Below are positions 60,060-64,000 of a stretch of DNA of 64,000 nucleotides, one piece after another (position 1 is the stretch's first letter; every line of letters begins with the position of its first letter). Below the pieces are notes generated by a model, which saw only the letters and a program-made list of their open reading frames with translations, searched no databases and was not told where the DNA came from. Position numbers and translations under genes: made by a program. The stretch covers positions 682,001-746,000 of the forward strand of contig OZ250179.1 in NCBI GenBank assembly GCA_965238125.1. Reading direction: 5' to 3'. This DNA is from UBA6623 sp965238125. Lineage in GTDB: Bacteria; Acidobacteriota; Terriglobia; Bryobacterales; UBA6623.

Positions 60060-61255
60060 GACGGATATTGATGATTCTCCTGCCTCTGGTCGGGATCGGG
60101 GTGGGCGGGTTCGCCGCCATCACGATGGTGAAAAACCGGCCCAAGCCGGAGACGAAAACGGTGGAGATTCCCCTTCCGCTGATTCGGGTCATGCGCGTCG
60201 AGCCTGAAGATGTGCGCCTGAGCGTGTTCGCGCAAGGGACAGTTGAGCCCGCTACCGCGATCCAATTGATGCCGGAAGTTTCCGGACGTGTCGTGTGGGT
60301 CAATCCGAACTTCCGCGTCGGCGGGTTCTTCGAAAAAGACGAGCTGATCGGCAAGATCGATCCGCGGGAGTATGAGCTGGAAGTCGTCCGATCGCGCGCG
60401 GCGATCGCGCAGGCCGAGCTTAGGCTCGCCACGGAGTTGCAGGAAGCTGCGGTCGCGCGCAAAGAGTGGGAGAGCATGGGGGCGGGAGGCAAGCCCGAGC
60501 CTTTGGTTGTTCGCGAACCGCAGATCGCCCAGGCTCGCGCCGAGTTGGCGTCGGCCGAAGCCGCGCTGGCCAAGGCTGAATACGACCTGGAGCGCACGGT
60601 GATCAAAGCGCCCTTCGCGGGGCGGGTGGTTTCAAAAATCGCCGATCAGTTCGTTACCCGCGGGCAGTCCATGGCGCTGATCTATGCCATTGATTACGCC
60701 GAGGTCCGGTTGCCGATTCCCGACCAGGATCTTGCCTACATCAATCTCCCGCTGGCCTACCGCGGCAGCCAAGCGCCCCCCCAAGGCCCGACCGTAATCC
60801 TGCGGGCCAAGTTTGCCGGGAAGGAATACACATGGTGGGGCCGCATCGTGGTGACCGAGGGGCAGATCGACCAGGAGAGCCGCATGCTGCACGCGGTGGC
60901 TGAAGTCAAGAATCCCTACGGGAGAGGCGGGCAAGCGGGCCGTCCTCCGCTGGCGGTCGGCATGTTCGTTGAAGCGGAGATCAAAGGTAAGACCGCGAAA
61001 GATGTCGTGGTGCTGCCACGCATGGCGATGCGCGGGGCGGACGAGGTGCTCGTTGTCGACCAAGACGACCGACTGCGGTTCCGCGAGGTCGACGTTCTTC
61101 GAACCGACAGAGACCACGTCATCATTCGGTCGGGACTGGAAGTCGGCGACCGCGTGGGCGTCTCGGTCGTGGAAGCGGCCGTGGACGGCATGAAGGTGCG
61201 CGTCATCGAGGTGAATGAGCAGGAGACGGGCGAGGAGACGGAGCCGCCGGTTTAG
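60056..61255 (+). CDS. RND efflux periplasmic adaptor (HlyD/MFP family)
   Basis: Connects the RND pump to the outer-membrane channel. It has 399 residues: one N-terminal membrane helix (ILMILLPLVGIGVGGFAAITM), a lipoyl half-motif (ALIGKIDPREYELEV-type: ELIGKIDPREYELEVVRSRA), a helical hairpin (~100-180, AQAELRLATELQEAAVARKEW), the second lipoyl half (YDLERTVIKAPFAGRVVSKIA), and beta-barrel and membrane-proximal domains (AVGMFVEAEIKGKTAKDVVVLPRMAM). Four-base overlap with the preceding gene indicates coupling; 108 bases separate it from the pump gene. Confidence 0.94.
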   Translation: MRRILMILLPLVGIGVGGFAAITMVKNRPKPETKTVEIPLPLIRVMRVEPEDVRLSVFAQGTVEPATAIQLMPEVSGRVVWVNPNFRVGGFFEKDELIGKIDPREYELEVVRSRAAIAQAELRLATELQEAAVARKEWESMGAGGKPEPLVVREPQIAQARAELASAEAALAKAEYDLERTVIKAPFAGRVVSKIADQFVTRGQSMALIYAIDYAEVRLPIPDQDLAYINLPLAYRGSQAPPQGPTVILRAKFAGKEYTWWGRIVVTEGQIDQESRMLHAVAEVKNPYGRGGQAGRPPLAVGMFVEAEIKGKTAKDVVVLPRMAMRGADEVLVVDQDDRLRFREVDVLRTDRDHVIIRSGLEVGDRVGVSVVEAAVDGMKVRVIEVNEQETGEETEPPV

Positions 61256-61363
61256 CGATATGAGGCGCGCGCCACGTCGGGGCCGGCCGTCGACATGGTT
61301 TTTCGCGGCCCTTTTCTTGCCGGTAAGCAGCACGATACGAACGAAGATTGATCCGAGGCGGAC

Positions 61364-64000
61364 ATGAAAAAAGGCGTTATTTTCTGGTTTGCTCACAACG
61401 GCGTGGCGGCCAACATGATGTTGATCATGATTTTGGTCGCCGGGTTGATGATGATTCCGAATCTCAAGAAAGAGATCTTTCCGGAATTCTCCGTCGATAT
61501 CGTCACGGTCAGTGTCGTCTACCGCGGCGCCGCTCCCGAGGAAGTCGAGGAAGGCGTCTGCGTCCGCGTTGAAGAGGCGATCCAAGACCTCAACGGCATT
61601 AAGGAGATTCGGTCCACGGCCTCGGAAGGCACGGGCATGATCACGGTAGAAATTGAGCCGGGTTACGACACGCGGAAGGCGCTCGACGACATCAAGGCGC
61701 GCGTCGACGCGATTGATACGTTCCCCGAAGAAACCGAGAAGCCCGTCGTTCAGGAAATCACCAGTCGCTTTCAAGTGGTCAATGTCTCCATTTCCGGTGA
61801 TACGGACATGTTGACGCTCAAGAAGATCGCCGAACAGGCGCGGGAAGACATCATTGCGCTTCCCGAAGTGACGCAAGCCGAGGTCATCAACGCGCCGCCG
61901 TACGAAATCTCGATCGAGGTCTCCGAGGAAGCGATGCGGCGTCACGGGTTGACCTTCGACGCCATTGCCATGGCCGTGCGGCGGTCTTCGCTGGACCTTC
62001 CCGGCGGCTCGGTGAAAACCGAGACCGGGGAGATCCTGCTGCGGACCAAGGGGCAGGCCTATCGCGGCAACGATTTCGAAGACCTGACCCTGATGACTAA
62101 ATCCGACGGAACGAGACTCGTTCTCGGCGACGTGGCGACGGTGATTGACGGTTTCGCGGAAACCGACCAATGGAGCCGCTTCGACGGCAAGCCTTCGATG
62201 ATGGTGCAGGTCTACCGGGTGGGCGACCAAAATGCTTTGGATGTCGCGGACGCGGTGAAGGCCTGGGTGGTTCGCGCGGGCGAGCGGGCGCCGGAAGGCA
62301 TCGTTTACACGATTTGGAACGACGGCTCGAAGTTCCTTCGCGGGCGCATGGATCTGATGCTGCGCAACGGCCGGAATGGGTTGATTCTTGTCTTTGTCGT
62401 CTTGGCGCTGTTCTTGCGGCTGCGGCTGGCTATCTGGGTGACGATCGGTATTCCCGTATCGTTCCTAGGCGCCATCATGTTGATGCCCATCCTTGGCGTT
62501 TCGGTCAACATGATTTCGCTGTTCTCGTTCATTCTCGTGCTGGGTATAGTGGTCGATGACGCGATCGTTGTCGGCGAGAGTATCTTCACGAAACAGCAGG
62601 AGGGTATTGACGGCGTGCGAGGGGCGGTCGAGGGGGCGCAGCGGGTCGCGATGCCGGTGACTTTCGGTGTGCTGACAACGATGGTGGCATTCGCCCCGAT
62701 GCTGTTTGTTCCCGGATGGAACGGCAAGATCTGGCGCGTCATCCCGCTGATCATTATTCCGACACTGCTTTTCTCACTGATCGAGTCGAAGTTTGTTCTG
62801 CCGCACCACCTTTCCTATCGCCGCCGGAAGCCGCCGGCCGGTCGGCGGCATATTATCGTTCGGATTTGGAACGGCTTCTTCAACTTCTTCAGCGACGGGA
62901 TGGTGTGGTTTGCGCGGAAAGTGTTCAGCCCCTTTCTCCGGGTTGCGCTGGAGTGGCGTTACTTGACTGTCGCGGCGGCGGTCAGCATATTGCTGTTCAC
63001 GGTCGGCCTTGTCGGCGGCGGCTACGTCAAGTTCGTATTCTTCCCGCAGGTGGAGAACGATTTCATCAGCGCTCCGCTGACGATGCCGCTTGAAACGCCG
63101 GCCCACGTCACCGAGGCAGCAGTCAAGAAGATCGAGCGCAGCGCGCTGGAGTTGCAGCGCAAGGTCAAGGAAGAAACCGGGGACGAGGTTCTGCTCCATG
63201 TGCTGACGTCGGTGGGAGACCAGCCCTTCGTCCAGCAGTCCCAACGTTTCGCGGGCGGCACGGGAGGCGCGAGCCAAGCGCACTTGGGTGAAGTCGCCAT
63301 CGAGCTGGCCCCATCGCAGTCGCGCAGCCTGACGAGCACGGAAGTCGCCGCGCGCTGGCGCGAAATGAGCGGCTCGATACCGGGCGCGGTGGAGTTGAAA
63401 TTCAACTCGGACTTGATGAACCAGGGTGGAGCGATCGACATCCAATTCACCAGCCGGGATATTGGTTTGCTGCGCGAGGTCGGCGAGCAGACCAAGGCGA
63501 AGTTGGCGGAGTATCCCGGGGTCTTCGACATTACCGATTCGTTGCGCGGCGGCAAGCCGGAGGTCAAGCTGGCGATCACGTCGAACGCCGAGGCTCTGGG
63601 GCTCTCCCTCGAGCAGCTTGCCCGGCAGGTCCGGCAGGGGTTTTACGGCGAGGAAGCCCAACGCATCCAACGCGGGCGCGACGACATTCGCGTCATGGTG
63701 CGCTATCCCGAGCGCGACCGCAAGTCGCTGGGGGATTTGGAGGCGATGCGCATCCGCACCTCAGGCGGCGCCGAGGTCCCCTTCTCCACCGTGGCCCAGG
63801 CGGACCTAGGCCGCGGTTTCGCGAGCATCAAGCGGGTCAATCGCCGCCGAGCGATCAACATTACGGCCGATGTCGATACCGCCGTGGGCAATGCCAACGA
63901 GATCCTCGACGACATGAGCGCCGAGTTTCTCGACCCGCTGGTCGAGAGCACCCCGGGGCTTTACTACAGCCTCGAGGGGCAGCAGCGTGATCAGATGGAA
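61364..64000 (+). CDS. RND-family efflux pump (inner-membrane), 3' end cut by the window
   Basis: Proton-driven inner-membrane pump of the tripartite system. 879 codons are visible from the ATG at 61364 and the frame is open to the right edge; RND pumps are usually ~1020-1050 residues. TM1 (GVAANMMLIMILVAGLMMI), porter domain with GAAPEEVEEGVCVRVEEAI and MTVEIEPGYD-like sequence, TM2-TM6 with LVLGIVVDDAIVVGESIF (the conserved TM4 Asp pair for proton relay), then the second half begins near residue 520-560. The type is closer to the AcrB/MdtB-like pumps of Bacteroidota/Acidobacteriota than to heavy-metal CusA. The substrate is unknown. Confidence 0.94.
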   Translation, partial: MKKGVIFWFAHNGVAANMMLIMILVAGLMMIPNLKKEIFPEFSVDIVTVSVVYRGAAPEEVEEGVCVRVEEAIQDLNGIKEIRSTASEGTGMITVEIEPGYDTRKALDDIKARVDAIDTFPEETEKPVVQEITSRFQVVNVSISGDTDMLTLKKIAEQAREDIIALPEVTQAEVINAPPYEISIEVSEEAMRRHGLTFDAIAMAVRRSSLDLPGGSVKTETGEILLRTKGQAYRGNDFEDLTLMTKSDGTRLVLGDVATVIDGFAETDQWSRFDGKPSMMVQVYRVGDQNALDVADAVKAWVVRAGERAPEGIVYTIWNDGSKFLRGRMDLMLRNGRNGLILVFVVLALFLRLRLAIWVTIGIPVSFLGAIMLMPILGVSVNMISLFSFILVLGIVVDDAIVVGESIFTKQQEGIDGVRGAVEGAQRVAMPVTFGVLTTMVAFAPMLFVPGWNGKIWRVIPLIIIPTLLFSLIESKFVLPHHLSYRRRKPPAGRRHIIVRIWNGFFNFFSDGMVWFARKVFSPFLRVALEWRYLTVAAAVSILLFTVGLVGGGYVKFVFFPQVENDFISAPLTMPLETPAHVTEAAVKKIERSALELQRKVKEETGDEVLLHVLTSVGDQPFVQQSQRFAGGTGGASQAHLGEVAIELAPSQSRSLTSTEVAARWREMSGSIPGAVELKFNSDLMNQGGAIDIQFTSRDIGLLREVGEQTKAKLAEYPGVFDITDSLRGGKPEVKLAITSNAEALGLSLEQLARQVRQGFYGEEAQRIQRGRDDIRVMVRYPERDRKSLGDLEAMRIRTSGGAEVPFSTVAQADLGRGFASIKRVNRRRAINITADVDTAVGNANEILDDMSAEFLDPLVESTPGLYYSLEGQQRDQME

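Overview
This is a high-GC Gram-negative chromosomal window, most likely from an Acidobacteriota member. The TonB type (Pro-rich and Gly-rich linker, then a VYPPLARQ-type C-terminal domain), the tgt-yajC-secD-secF-tonB-exbB-exbD-exbD order, the 5TM-Lyt histidine kinase and the many sulfatases fit that phylum. The PSCyt1/DUF1549/DUF1553 plus DUF1501 pair also occurs in Planctomycetota and Verrucomicrobiota, so the phylum call is an inference. I saw no rRNA, tRNA, CRISPR array, plasmid or phage module.

Layout. 0-1.2 kb: 3' part of a ribulokinase. 1.6-12.2 kb (minus strand): tgt, yajC, secD, secF, tonB, exbB, two exbD genes, a TPR lipoprotein with a good intrinsic terminator, and relA/spoT. 12.2-14.1 kb: a PPOX-fold enzyme and an orphan LytS-like sensor kinase. 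14.1-16.8 kb: repeat-rich DNA around ribA and a possible ADP-ribosyltransferase-like toxin fragment. 16.8-22.0 kb: a vitamin B12 locus (btuF with a frameshift, btuD, btuC, cobU, cobS, cobC). 22-30 kb: two sulfatases, a Dabb-domain protein, a Memo-family protein and an IS1380-type element whose transposase is broken by a 116-bp tandem duplication. 30-37 kb: a PyrE-like phosphoribosyltransferase, a fused TRAP permease, an NSS symporter, lpd and lipB. 37-39.8 kb: two FtsX/MacB-type permeases without an ATPase. 39.8-57.5 kb: a frameshifted GT87-like membrane glycosyltransferase, a YVTN beta-propeller lipoprotein, a secreted lectin-like protein, the PSCyt1 and DUF1501 pair, a sodium:solute symporter, a GT-C-like membrane protein, a P-loop/dCMP-deaminase fusion, an O-antigen-ligase-like protein with TPR and a PQQ-type propeller protein. 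57.8-64 kb: a TetR-controlled RND efflux operon running off the right edge.

Functional themes are protein export and TonB energy coupling, B12 uptake and nucleotide-loop assembly, sulfated glycan turnover, surface polysaccharide synthesis, and efflux. The most distinctive non-gene feature is a network of dispersed, hairpin-rich repeats (families A-H below) in nearly every intergenic gap. One copy lies inside the cobC reading frame and one abuts the tgt start codon. Three genes (btuF, the GT87-like gene, the transposase) have broken frames. The first two could be sequencing or assembly errors, while the third has a visible structural cause.
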